From: Bacteroides intestinalis
GTDB lineage: Bacteria > Bacteroidota > Bacteroidia > Bacteroidales > Bacteroidaceae
Assembly: GCF_902364365.1 (NCBI RefSeq)
Contig: NZ_CABJDN010000004.1
Span: 390,705-454,704 of the forward strand
DNA length: 64,000 nucleotides
Direction: 5' to 3'
Shown: one piece after another, positions 9,138 to 17,250 of the stretch
Layout of the letters: each line of letters opens with the position of its first letter
How positions within the stretch are numbered: the stretch's first letter is position 1
The notes under the pieces: model-generated
The model's input: only the letters and a program-made list of their open reading frames with translations
The model's database searches: none
Told to the model about the DNA's origin: nothing
Program-made: the position numbers and the translations under genes

Positions 9138-11294
9138 ATGAAAGTATATCAGACGAATGAAATTAAGAACATTGCCCTGCTTGGCAATGATGGCTCGGGT
9201 AAAACCACTCTCACAGAAGCGCTGCTCTTTGAGAGTGGTATTATAAAACGTCGCGGCAGAATTACTGCCAAAAATACAGTCAGCGATTACTTCCCGGTGG
9301 AGCAAGAATATGGCTATTCTGTGTTTTCCACCGTTTTCCATGTGGAGTGGAACGGCAAAAAACTTAATATTATAGACTGTCCGGGAAGTGATGACTTTGT
9401 TGGAGCTGCCATGACAGCACTCAATGTTACCGATACTGCAATATTACTTCTGAATGGCCAATATGGTCCTGAGGTGGGTACCCAAAATCATTTCCGATAT
9501 ACAGAAAAGTTAGGTAAACCGGTGATTTTCTTGGTGAATCAGCTTGACCATGAGAAGTGTGATTATGATATGGTACTGGAGCAGTTGAGGTCTGCTTATG
9601 GTTCGAAGGTAGTTCCCGTTCAATATCCGTTGGCTACCGGGCCGAACTTCAATTCGTTGATTGATGTACTTTTGATGAAAAAATATTCGTGGGGCCCCGA
9701 AGGTGGTGCACCTACCATTGAAGATGTTCCTGCAGAGGAAATGGAAAAAGCAACCGAACTGCACAAAGCATTAGTGGAAGCTGCTGCAGAACACGATGAA
9801 AGCCTGATGGAGAAATTCTTTGAACAGGATTCACTGACGGAAGACGAAATGCGTGAGGGCATTCGAAAAGGTTTGGCTTCACGTGGCATGTTCCCTGTAT
9901 TCTGTGTTTGTGCCGGTAAAGATATGGGTGTGCGCCGTTTGATGGAATTCCTGGGCAATGTGGTTCCGTTTGTAGACGAAATGCCTCCCGTACATAATAC
10001 ACGCGGTGAAGTTGTGAAACCAGATCCGAATGCACCTACTTCCCTTTATTTCTTTAAGACCGCTGTTGAACCCCATATTGGTGATGTTCAGTACTTCAAG
10101 GTTATGAGCGGTAAAGTGCACGAAGGTGAAGACTTTACGAATGCTGACCGTGGTTCAAAAGAGCGTATCGCCCAGATTTATGCTTGTGCAGGTGCCAACC
10201 GTATTAAGGTGGAAGAAATGGTGGCCGGTGATATCGGTTGTACTGTGAAATTAAAAGATGTGCATACAGGTAATACTCTGAATGGTAAGGGTACTGAAAA
10301 CCGTTTCAACTTTGTCAAATATCCCAATTCAAAATATTCCCGTGCTATCAAACCCGTGAATGAGGCCGATACGGAAAAGATGATGGCCATATTGAACCGT
10401 ATGCGCGAGGAAGATCCGACTTGGGTGATAGAGCAATCCAAGGAATTGCGTCAGACTATTGTTCACGGACAGGGTGAATTCCACTTGCGTACGTTGAAAT
10501 GGCGTTTGGAGAATAATGAAAAGTTGCAAATCAAATATGAGGAACCGAGAATTCCGTATCGTGAAACCATTACGAAGGCGGCTCGTGCAGACTATCGCCA
10601 TAAGAAACAATCGGGTGGTGCAGGCCAGTTTGGTGAGGTGCATCTGATTGTAGAACCTTATTACGAAGGTATGCCGCTGCCTGATACTTATAAGTTTGGT
10701 GCGCAGGAGTTTAAGATGAACGTGAAAGGTACCGAAGAAATCCCATTGGAATGGGGCGGTAAATTGGTATTTATTAATAGTATCGTAGGTGGTTCTATTG
10801 ATGCACGTTTCATGCCGGCTATCCTGAAAGGTATCATGTCCCGTATGGAACAAGGTCCGTTGACCGGTTCGTACGCTCGTGATGTACGTGTCATTGTGTA
10901 TGACGGCAAGATGCATCCGGTAGATTCCAATGAAATTTCCTTCATGCTGGCTGGTCGTAATGCATTCAGTGAAGCATTTAAGAATGCAGGTCCTAAGATC
11001 CTTGAACCTATTTATGATGTGGAAGTATTTGTTCCGTCGGATAGAATGGGTGATGTGATGGGTGACTTGCAGGGACGCCGTGCCATGATTATGGGTATGA
11101 GTAGTGAAGCCGGCTATGAAAAGTTGAGTGCTAAAGTGCCTTTGAAAGAAATGGCATCCTACTCCACAGCCTTGAGTTCTTTGACTGGAGGACGTGCTTC
11201 ATTTATCATGAAATTTGCCAGCTACGAACTTGTTCCAAGTGATGTACAAGATAAGTTGGTTAAGGAGTTCGAAGCTAAGCAAGCTGAAGAATAA
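9138..11294 (+). CDS. fusA2: EF-G paralogue EF-G2, probably without GTPase activity
   Basis: The 718-aa protein has the full five-domain EF-G layout. The P-loop is GNDGSGKT (16-23). The G3 motif reads DCPGSDDF (80-87), where normal EF-G has DTPGH; the catalytic His is replaced by Ser84. G4 is NQLD (134-137) instead of NKMD, and the usual switch I RGITI block is missing. Domains III-V are present (LKWRLENNEKL, GGAGQFGEV, the GRR segment before the C-terminus). In Bacteroides thetaiotaomicron a second EF-G, fusA2, is described as supporting slow translation without GTP hydrolysis under carbon starvation and as controlled by the regulator Cur; this gene fits that description. It stands alone with its own terminator, away from the ribosomal str operon. 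Confidence 0.93.
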   Translation: MKVYQTNEIKNIALLGNDGSGKTTLTEALLFESGIIKRRGRITAKNTVSDYFPVEQEYGYSVFSTVFHVEWNGKKLNIIDCPGSDDFVGAAMTALNVTDTAILLLNGQYGPEVGTQNHFRYTEKLGKPVIFLVNQLDHEKCDYDMVLEQLRSAYGSKVVPVQYPLATGPNFNSLIDVLLMKKYSWGPEGGAPTIEDVPAEEMEKATELHKALVEAAAEHDESLMEKFFEQDSLTEDEMREGIRKGLASRGMFPVFCVCAGKDMGVRRLMEFLGNVVPFVDEMPPVHNTRGEVVKPDPNAPTSLYFFKTAVEPHIGDVQYFKVMSGKVHEGEDFTNADRGSKERIAQIYACAGANRIKVEEMVAGDIGCTVKLKDVHTGNTLNGKGTENRFNFVKYPNSKYSRAIKPVNEADTEKMMAILNRMREEDPTWVIEQSKELRQTIVHGQGEFHLRTLKWRLENNEKLQIKYEEPRIPYRETITKAARADYRHKKQSGGAGQFGEVHLIVEPYYEGMPLPDTYKFGAQEFKMNVKGTEEIPLEWGGKLVFINSIVGGSIDARFMPAILKGIMSRMEQGPLTGSYARDVRVIVYDGKMHPVDSNEISFMLAGRNAFSEAFKNAGPKILEPIYDVEVFVPSDRMGDVMGDLQGRRAMIMGMSSEAGYEKLSAKVPLKEMASYSTALSSLTGGRASFIMKFASYELVPSDVQDKLVKEFEAKQAEE

Positions 11295-11326
11295 AAGACT
11301 TCACTTCGTCTGTTTTTATAATTTGT

Positions 11327-11370
11327 TAAAGCCGTTACTCCCTCAGAACGAGGGGTAATGGCTTTTTTAT
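11327..11370 (+). terminator. Intrinsic terminator of fusA2
   Basis: AAAGCC-TTAC-CCCTC pairs with GAGGG-TAA-GGCTTT, followed by TTTT, about 35 bp after the fusA2 stop. Confidence 0.85.
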
Positions 11371-11423
11371 TAACACTGATTAAGAACATGTGCAAATGTG
11401 AATGTGAATGATTAATTTTTTAT

Positions 11424-11431
11424 TAAATTTG
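11424..11431 (+). promoter_or_regulatory. Possible -7 element for rprXY
   Basis: TAAATTTG matches TAnnTTTG and would leave a leader of about 130 nt before rprX. A direct repeat of the AATGTG type lies just upstream (11395-11410). Confidence 0.45.
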
Positions 11432-11569
11432 CAAACCAAAGAGACTCCTATTTGTTATAATGCTCGTAATGCAACTTAAAAAACACTTTTCGGTTAATTT
11501 ACGAGAACTTGCGGTTAAATCAGGTTAATGTGTTAGGAGTGTTAATTAGGGAGTGTTAATTTTGTGACT

Positions 11570-13111
11570 ATGAAGAAGTCAACAATATGGATATTAGGCG
11601 TCGTTATGGGGTTATCTTTCCTCAGTCTCTTGTACCTGCAAATCAGTTACATAGAGAAGATGGTAAAGATGCGTAACGAGCAATTTGATGAATCGGTGAA
11701 GCGTGGCCTAATGGCAGCTTCCAAAGAAGTGGAGTCCGCGGAGGTTGACCGTTGGTTAAGGGAGGATATCTCCGAGGCAGAAAAGAGAGCATGGGAATTG
11801 ACTGCGCAGGGTAAAGCAGTGGTGCAGACACAGCGGTTTACGGCTACATCGCCGGATGGTTCTCAGTATTCAGCTATAGAACTACAGACGATAACAAATA
11901 ATCCGTCAGAGTTGCCGCGAGCCATGATTTCGCGTAAGCATGGTGCCAAAACGATACCCAAAACAGCTCGTTCGCATGTCGATTTCGTGAAGAATCGTTA
12001 TGTATACCAGCGTAACTTGTTGGATGAAGTGGCTTGGCAGATGGTGTATACAGCAAGTGACAAACCAATAGAGGAGCGCATCAACTTTAAGAATTTGGAT
12101 CAATACTTAAAGTCAGGTTTGGTAGATAACGGAATTGATCTGGCTTATCACTTTAAAGTGATTGACCGGGATGGACGGGAAGTATATCGCTGTTCGGACT
12201 ATGTTGATGAAGGTAATGAGTATTCTTACTCCCAGCCTTTGTTCCTGAATGATCCACCTGCCCGTATGAGTATCGTAAAGATACATTTCCCGGGTAAAAG
12301 GGATTATATTTTCGACTCGGTCAACTTTATGATACCGTCGATGATATTCACCTTTGTACTGCTGATTACATTTATCTTCACGATTTATATCGTGTTCCGC
12401 CAAAAGAAACTGACGGAGATGAAGAATGACTTTATCAACAATATGACGCATGAATTCAAAACACCGATATCAACGATATCGCTGGCAGCGCAGATGTTGA
12501 AAGACCCCGCAGTGGGGAAATCGCCTGCTATGTTCCAGCATATATCGACGGTCATCAATGATGAGACGAAACGGTTGAGGTTCCAGGTAGAAAAGGTTCT
12601 TCAGATGTCGATGTTCGACAAGCAGAAGGCTACCTTGAAAATGAAGGAACTGGATGCCAATGAGTTGATTACAGGTGTTATCAACACATTCACCTTAAAG
12701 GTGGAGCGTTATAACGGTAATATAGAGTCGGAACTGAACGCAACAGATCCGGATATCTTTGCAGATGAAATGCATCTTACGAATGTGATTTTCAATCTGA
12801 TGGATAATGCGGTGAAGTATAAGAGACCGGATGCGGATCTGGAATTGAAAGTGAAGACCTGGAATGAACCGGGTAAGCTGATGATTTCTATCCAGGATAA
12901 CGGTATAGGTATTAAAAAAGAGAATTTGAAAAAGATATTTGAAAAGTTCTACCGCGTGCATACAGGTAATCTGCACGATGTGAAGGGCTTCGGATTAGGG
13001 CTTTCTTATGTGAAGAAGATCATAACAGATCACAAGGGAACCATCCGGGCAGAGAGTGAACTAAACGTTGGAACTAAATTTATTATTGCATTACCTTTAC
13101 TTAAAAATTAA
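11570..13111 (+). CDS. rprX: Sensor histidine kinase RprX
   Basis: The 513-aa kinase has two membrane segments (about 6-24 and 253-276) flanking a periplasmic sensor domain, then HisKA with the phospho-accepting His294 in NMTHEFKTP, and a HATPase_c domain with N box NLMDNAVKY (409-417), G1 DNGIGI (443-448) and G2 GFGLGL (473-478). It is followed 4 bp later by the response regulator gene, and the pair matches RprX/RprY of Bacteroides fragilis in order, size and sequence style. A GTG two codons earlier (11564) is possible; ATG 11570 gives the usual MKKSTIW start. The signal is unknown; RprXY have been tied to envelope and stress responses. Confidence 0.92.
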   Translation: MKKSTIWILGVVMGLSFLSLLYLQISYIEKMVKMRNEQFDESVKRGLMAASKEVESAEVDRWLREDISEAEKRAWELTAQGKAVVQTQRFTATSPDGSQYSAIELQTITNNPSELPRAMISRKHGAKTIPKTARSHVDFVKNRYVYQRNLLDEVAWQMVYTASDKPIEERINFKNLDQYLKSGLVDNGIDLAYHFKVIDRDGREVYRCSDYVDEGNEYSYSQPLFLNDPPARMSIVKIHFPGKRDYIFDSVNFMIPSMIFTFVLLITFIFTIYIVFRQKKLTEMKNDFINNMTHEFKTPISTISLAAQMLKDPAVGKSPAMFQHISTVINDETKRLRFQVEKVLQMSMFDKQKATLKMKELDANELITGVINTFTLKVERYNGNIESELNATDPDIFADEMHLTNVIFNLMDNAVKYKRPDADLELKVKTWNEPGKLMISIQDNGIGIKKENLKKIFEKFYRVHTGNLHDVKGFGLGLSYVKKIITDHKGTIRAESELNVGTKFIIALPLLKN

Positions 13112-13115
13112 TGAT

Positions 13116-13817
13116 ATGGACGAGAAACTGCGTATTTTATTGTGCGAAGATGATGAAAATCTTGGCATGCTTTTAAGAGAATATTTACAGGCGAAAGGTT
13201 ATTCTGCCGAGTTATATCCCGACGGCGAAGCTGGATACAAAGCTTTTCTGAAGAATAAATATGACTTGTGTGTGTTTGACGTGATGATGCCAAAGAAAGA
13301 TGGTTTCACACTGGCTCAGGAAGTACGTGCTGCAAATGCCGAAATTCCTATCATCTTCCTGACTGCAAAGACACTGAAAGAAGATATTCTGGAAGGCTTT
13401 AAGATCGGTGCGGATGATTATATCACCAAGCCATTCAGTATGGAAGAGTTGACATTCAGAATTGAAGCTATCCTGAGACGTGTACGTGGAAAGAAGAACA
13501 AAGAGAGCAATATCTACAAGATTGGTATGTTCACTTTCGATACACAGAAACAGATTTTGTCGACACCTGAAAAGCAAACGAAGCTGACTACTAAAGAGTC
13601 TGAATTATTAGGATTGCTCTGCGCTCATGCTAATGAAATCTTGCAGCGTGACTTTGCTTTGAAGACCATCTGGATTGATGACAACTATTTCAATGCCCGT
13701 AGTATGGACGTGTACATCACGAAGTTGCGTAAGCATCTGAAAGAAGATCCTTCTATTGAAATCATCAATATCCACGGAAAAGGATACAAACTGATTACAC
13801 CGGAGCCGGAAGCCTAA
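13116..13817 (+). CDS. rprY: Response regulator RprY (OmpR/PhoB type)
   Basis: The 233-aa protein has a receiver domain (about 4-118) with acidic pocket EDD (11-13), phospho-acceptor Asp55 in VFDVMMPKKDG, Thr in FLTAK and the Lys of ITKPF. A winged-helix DNA-binding domain of the OmpR type follows (about 135-230), with the recognition-helix region RSMDVYITKLRKHL. The start at 13116 (MDEKLRILLCEDD) is preferred because the frame upstream overlaps the end of rprX. It is translated right after rprX and ends before a strong terminator. Confidence 0.95.
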   Translation: MDEKLRILLCEDDENLGMLLREYLQAKGYSAELYPDGEAGYKAFLKNKYDLCVFDVMMPKKDGFTLAQEVRAANAEIPIIFLTAKTLKEDILEGFKIGADDYITKPFSMEELTFRIEAILRRVRGKKNKESNIYKIGMFTFDTQKQILSTPEKQTKLTTKESELLGLLCAHANEILQRDFALKTIWIDDNYFNARSMDVYITKLRKHLKEDPSIEIINIHGKGYKLITPEPEA

Positions 13818-13840
13818 TAAGCTTCTGCTCTTCATGAAAC

Positions 13841-13880
13841 AAAAAGGGCGGTTACTTTGTAAAAGTAACCGCCCTTTTTA
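13841..13880. terminator. Strong bidirectional terminator after rprY
   Basis: AAAAGGGCGGTTACTTT pairs with AAAGTAACCGCCCTTTT around a 3-nt loop. Flanking A and T runs allow use for rprY and for the small leftward gene at 13895. Confidence 0.92.
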
Positions 13881-13894
13881 TTCTTTTCCGATGA

Positions 13895-14071
13895 TTAGTC
13901 TGCCAATTTCTTATTGATAATAATGTATGAAATCAATCCCAGTACCATCAAAACTGCTGACGTACCTAAAATGGCATTGTTGTTTACATTACCGGTAAGA
14001 GAACATGCAACCAAAATTACAGCCCCTACCAAGACTAATATCAAGCCCAGATTTTTTAATAAACCTTTCAT
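13895..14071 (-). CDS. 58-aa membrane protein (small ORF)
   Basis: Read leftward, ATG at 14071 opens a 58-codon frame ending TAA at 13895: it begins MKGLLKNLGLILVLVGAVIL and ends IINKKLAD. Two hydrophobic helices (about 5-24 and 36-53) are separated by a polar turn (SLTGNVNNN), with lysines at both ends, as expected for a small two-pass inner-membrane protein. The gene ends just inside the terminator shared with rprY. Similar short two-helix proteins are common in Bacteroidetes and are often left unannotated. No function is known; the composition and position make it a convincing gene. Confidence 0.8.
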   Translation of the reverse strand: MKGLLKNLGLILVLVGAVILVACSLTGNVNNNAILGTSAVLMVLGLISYIIINKKLAD

Positions 14072-14233
14072 GTGTGTGTATTTTAATAGATTATTATATT
14101 CTTGTCACAAAGAAAAGCATAATTCTTTAACAAGCGAAATTATTTTTGCAAAAAAACTATTATTGAGGGTAAATAGTTGGTTTTGCAGGCTTTCCATAAA
14201 CCGTTTATGCTAATTCTTTCGCTGTATTTTGCA

Positions 14234-14680
14234 CTAATCTTTCGTATTAAAAAATATTTTTCTTAATACTTCCTGACTTATGCGCAGTTCTTCCACGGTG
14301 ATGCCATGTAATGCCTCTTTTAGGGTTTGGTTGGCAATCACCCGTGCTTGTTCTTCCAGTTCCTTTCCGTCTTTGGTGAGGTGAATCAGGTTGGTGCGGC
14401 GATCTTTCTTATCAGAGATACGAACCACTAAATGTTGGCGCTCCATATTATCTATCAGGCGCGTCATACTGGGTTTGTCCTTAAAAGTTGCATTACACAA
14501 CTCTTGTTGCGTCACTCCATCTTTTTCCCACAAAAAGATAAGGACGGTCCACTGCTCCGGAGTAATCTCCAAACCGTTCTGGCGGAAGTTACGGGACAGT
14601 TTTCGGTTGATTGCGGCGGAAACTTTACCATTCAATATGGCAAAGATAAGCCGGATGTCAAAGTTAAATTGCTCGATCAT
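14234..14680 (-). CDS. MarR family transcriptional regulator
   Basis: The 148-aa protein has the MarR winged-helix layout: an N-terminal dimer helix, EQWTVLIFLWEKDGVTQQELCNAT, the recognition region KPSMTRLIDNMERQHLV, and the wing with SDKKDRRTNLIHLTKDG, in which the DRR signature is clear. The start at 14680 (MIEQFNFDIRL) is preferred to an ATG at 14749, because a -7 element at 14705-14712 lies between them. It is divergent from rpsF, about 160 bp away. MarR proteins usually repress a neighbouring efflux or stress gene; no such neighbour is present, so the target is unknown. Confidence 0.88.
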   Translation of the reverse strand: MIEQFNFDIRLIFAILNGKVSAAINRKLSRNFRQNGLEITPEQWTVLIFLWEKDGVTQQELCNATFKDKPSMTRLIDNMERQHLVVRISDKKDRRTNLIHLTKDGKELEEQARVIANQTLKEALHGITVEELRISQEVLRKIFFNTKD

Positions 14681-14704
14681 GAAATTATTGTTTAAACAAC
14701 TTTG

Positions 14705-14712
14705 CAAAGGTA
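14705..14712 (-). promoter_or_regulatory. -7 element of the marR-type gene
   Basis: Read leftward it is TACCTTTG, 24 bp before the chosen start codon at 14680. It rules out the longer reading frame from 14749. Confidence 0.65.
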
Positions 14713-14763
14713 AGTCACTTCCATGATAAATCCTATCCTCGTGGCACAAAAAAACATTAAATG

Positions 14764-14794
14764 TTTGTAGATCAAAATAAAATCCCTACCTTTG
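14764..14794 (+). promoter_or_regulatory. Consensus Bacteroides promoter for rpsF-rpsR-rplI
   Basis: TTTG at 14764-14767 and TACCTTTG at 14787-14794 are separated by exactly 19 bp, the canonical -33/-7 arrangement. Transcription would start near 14800, leaving a leader of about 40 nt. Confidence 0.88.
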
Positions 14795-14840
14795 CACCGC
14801 AAATTTTTAAACGAATTATTAATTCATTAATTAAACAAGT

Positions 14841-15185
14841 ATGAATCAATACGAAACCGTTTTCATTTTAACTCCCGTTTTATCTGATGTTCAGATGAAG
14901 GAAGCGGTAGAAAAATTCAAAGGCATCCTTACTGCTGAAGGTGCTGAGATCGTAAATGAGGAAAACTGGGGACTGAAAAAACTGGCATATCCTATCCAGA
15001 AGAAGTCAACTGGTTTCTATCAGCTGATTGAGTTCAATGCAGACCCTACTGTAATTGACAAGTTAGAGCTTAACTTCCGTCGTGATGAGCGCGTTATCCG
15101 TTTCTTGACTTTCAAGCAAGACAAGTACGCTGCTGAATACGCTGCGAAGAGAAGAAGTGTTAAATCAACTAAAAAGGAGGATTAA
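14841..15185 (+). CDS. rpsF: 30S ribosomal protein S6
   Basis: The 114-aa protein shows the S6 pattern [34 protein letters not shown] and [16 protein letters not shown]6 binds S18 and 16S rRNA in the platform of the small subunit. It is the first gene of a three-gene ribosomal operon with a consensus promoter; S18 starts 2 bp after its stop. Confidence 0.98.
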   Translation: MNQYETVFILTPVLSDVQMKEAVEKFKGILTAEGAEIVNEENWGLKKLAYPIQKKSTGFYQLIEFNADPTVIDKLELNFRRDERVIRFLTFKQDKYAAEYAAKRRSVKSTKKED

Positions 15186-15187
15186 TC

Positions 15188-15457
15188 ATGGCACAAGTTC
15201 AATCAGAAATCAGATATTTAACTCCGCCCTCAGTGGACGTTAAGAAGAAAAAATACTGCCGTTTCAAAAAGAGTGGTATTAAGTATATCGACTATAAGGA
15301 TCCTGAATTCTTGAAGAAATTCTTGAATGAGCAAGGTAAGATCCTTCCGCGTCGCATCACCGGTACTTCTTTGAAGTTCCAACGTCGTGTAGCTCAAGCT
15401 GTAAAGAGAGCTCGTCACTTGGCATTGTTGCCTTATGTAACTGACATGATGAAATAA
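15188..15457 (+). CDS. rpsR: 30S ribosomal protein S18
   Basis: The 89-aa protein contains [48 protein letters not shown], the diagnostic S18 core. Only one Cys is left at the N-terminal metal-site position, the common C-minus-type form. It is translated between rpsF and rplI. Confidence 0.98.
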   Translation: MAQVQSEIRYLTPPSVDVKKKKYCRFKKSGIKYIDYKDPEFLKKFLNEQGKILPRRITGTSLKFQRRVAQAVKRARHLALLPYVTDMMK

Positions 15458-15472
15458 TAGGAGGAGGAAAGT

Positions 15473-15922
15473 ATGGAAATTATATTGAAAGAAGACATTG
15501 TAAACTTGGGTTATAAGAACGATATCGTAACAGTTAAGTCTGGTTATGGTCGTAACTACCTCATCCCGACAGGTAAAGCTGTGATTGCTTCTCCTGCTGC
15601 AAAGAAAATGTTGGCTGAAGATTTGAAGCAACGTGCTCACAAATTGGAAAAAATCAAGAAGGATGCTGAAGCATTGGCAGCTAAATTGGAAGGCGTATCT
15701 TTGAAGATCGCTACTAAAGTTAGCTCAACCGGTACTATCTTCGGTTCTGTTGGTAACATCCAGATTGCAGAAGAATTGGCTAAGTTAGGTCATGAAATTG
15801 ACCGTAAGATCATCGTTGTAAAAGACGCTGTGAAAGAAGTTGGTCAGTACAAAGCTATCGTTAAGCTGCACAAGGAAGTTTCTGTAGAGATTCCTTTTGA
15901 AGTTGTTGCTGAAGAAGCATAA
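15473..15922 (+). CDS. rplI: 50S ribosomal protein L9
   Basis: The 149-aa protein has the L9 N-terminal signature ([32 protein letters not shown]), the long connecting helix (about 45-75) and the C-terminal domain. A clear GGAGGA ribosome-binding site precedes the start, unusual for this genus. It is the last gene of the operon. Confidence 0.98.
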   Translation: MEIILKEDIVNLGYKNDIVTVKSGYGRNYLIPTGKAVIASPAAKKMLAEDLKQRAHKLEKIKKDAEALAAKLEGVSLKIATKVSSTGTIFGSVGNIQIAEELAKLGHEIDRKIIVVKDAVKEVGQYKAIVKLHKEVSVEIPFEVVAEEA

Positions 15923-15943
15923 TTTAAAAACTTCCTATATAAA

Positions 15944-15980
15944 AGAAGCCTGGTTTCCGAAAGGAGGCCGGGCTTTTTTA
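15944..15980 (+). terminator. Terminator of the rpsF operon
   Basis: AAGCC-GG and CC-GGGCTT pair around a purine-rich loop and are followed by six T residues. Confidence 0.85.
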
Positions 15981-15993
15981 TTACTGGTTAGTT

Positions 15994-16704
15994 CTAATTG
16001 TATTCTTTATCAATAAAAGTAATTGTTTCATCAATTAGTTTCATGTAGTGGCTGTATGTGAGATGCGGGTCATCATGTATAAAAGAGATTTGCCGCATGG
16101 CAGCAAACCCTTCTGGGATGCGGAAGGCAAACTCCCAGGTTTCTCTTAGTGACTTATTTTCATTAGAAATTTTTCTAAATTCTTGCTGACTGGTATACTT
16201 TTCTATCGCCATGTCTTTTGCTTTGGAGAACCCTTCATAAAAAAGATGTGCGTTTTTTATTACGGCATAGGCTTGGATGATTTCGACAGCAAGTTCTTTG
16301 TTTTTAATATTTTGCATGACAGAAGAAGCTCTGAGCATTTCCATAGCATCGGTGACCGGAATAAAATCTCGTGATTGGAATGGGAAATAGCCATAGTAAT
16401 TCAGAGAGTCGGAGGATGCTTCATTCATTTTGTCTTTATATTGAAGCAGGTAGCATGCACCTTCTTTGTTGAAAATTTCTATTTTCATCATCTCTTCTAT
16501 TGTTTCCCGGTTGATAAGTAATTCGCTTTTGACCAGCTGCAGGGCCTGTGTCACCTCTTTTTTCTTATTGTGCTTCTGAATCATATCACTTCCCACGAAA
16601 GTGATTGCAATACCCAGTACGACTGCAATGAAATTGCAGATGAAATCACCTAATCTTCCTTTGATAGCTGATCGCTTAATTTTTTCTATCAGTTTCTTTT
16701 TCAT
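15994..16704 (-). CDS. Single-pass membrane protein of unknown function
   Basis: The 236-aa protein starts with a very basic stretch (MKKKLIEKIKRS), followed by one membrane helix (about 20-38, DFICNFIAVVLGIAITFVG) and a long mainly helical charged domain. It resembles in layout a group of Bacteroidetes proteins in which a basic N-terminus and one helix precede a helical domain with conserved E-LL-NRE and repeated Met-rich helices; I do not recognise a named family with certainty. It converges with rplI and is separate from its neighbours. Confidence 0.75.
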   Translation of the reverse strand: MKKKLIEKIKRSAIKGRLGDFICNFIAVVLGIAITFVGSDMIQKHNKKKEVTQALQLVKSELLINRETIEEMMKIEIFNKEGACYLLQYKDKMNEASSDSLNYYGYFPFQSRDFIPVTDAMEMLRASSVMQNIKNKELAVEIIQAYAVIKNAHLFYEGFSKAKDMAIEKYTSQQEFRKISNENKSLRETWEFAFRIPEGFAAMRQISFIHDDPHLTYSHYMKLIDETITFIDKEYN

Positions 16705-16810
16705 AATATTAGTATAATATGAAGATTAGCAAAGATAAGGATTTTCTGAAATAATCAAATAAGAAATGTGGTGAATCACTGAGTATCTTTAGAGTGGTGC
16801 AAATGGGCAT

Positions 16811-16850
16811 AAAAAAAGTCTGTTCGTGCTTTCGCACGTCAGACTTTCAA
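16811..16850 (-). terminator. Terminator of the Ala-rich lipoprotein gene
   Basis: AAAGTCTG and CAGACTTT enclose an inner GTGC-tttc-GCAC hairpin. Read leftward it ends in a run of seven T, 25 bp after the stop codon. Confidence 0.85.
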
Positions 16851-16874
16851 TTCTCTCAGTGTGTTGTTCTGAAA

Positions 16875-17090
16875 TTATTCAGCTACAACTGCTGCACTAT
16901 CTACTGCTACAGTATCTGCTGCTGCGGCTGCTGCCTCAGCTGCTGCTGCAGCTGCTTCTTCTACTGCTGCGATTGAGTCAGCAATACGGATAGAATCTGC
17001 TGTTGCTTTTTCAGCGTCAGCTTGTTTGTTACCACAAGATGCGAAAGATACTGCTACGATAGCTACGGCCATCAAAACTAATTTTTTCAT
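16875..17090 (-). CDS. Small Ala-rich lipoprotein
   Basis: The 71-aa product has a lipoprotein signal ending VSFASC (lipid-attached Cys19). The remaining about 52 residues are almost only Ala, Glu, Asp, Val and Ser, with repeated ADSI/AVE and EAAAAAAEAAAAAADT motifs that should form one acidic helix. The DNA encoding it is a run of imperfect GCA/GCT triplets (about 16910-16975), which can slip during replication. Small lipoproteins of this type are common and abundant in Bacteroides; no function is assigned. A -7 element and a strong terminator support a separate transcription unit. Confidence 0.85.
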   Translation of the reverse strand: MKKLVLMAVAIVAVSFASCGNKQADAEKATADSIRIADSIAAVEEAAAAAAEAAAAAADTVAVDSAAVVAE

Positions 17091-17143
17091 TTTCTTTGCT
17101 TTTTAAAAAACGTAATACAATCAATTGCTTTATTAAAACGTTG

Positions 17144-17151
17144 CAAAGGTA
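17144..17151 (-). promoter_or_regulatory. -7 element of the Ala-rich lipoprotein gene
   Basis: Read leftward it is TACCTTTG, giving a leader of about 45 nt. Confidence 0.6.
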
Positions 17152-17250
17152 TGTACTTTTTTGATAGGTTGTTCTCCAAATCCCAACTTTTTTTATGTTT
17201 TTTTTGGAGGTTAGCCCCTTTTGACTACTTTTTGTATGTTTAATAACATA

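Noticed and set aside
14795..14840. S6:S18-binding leader of rpsF
   Set aside because: The leader is about 40 nt, AT-rich, and has no hairpin with a CCG loop.
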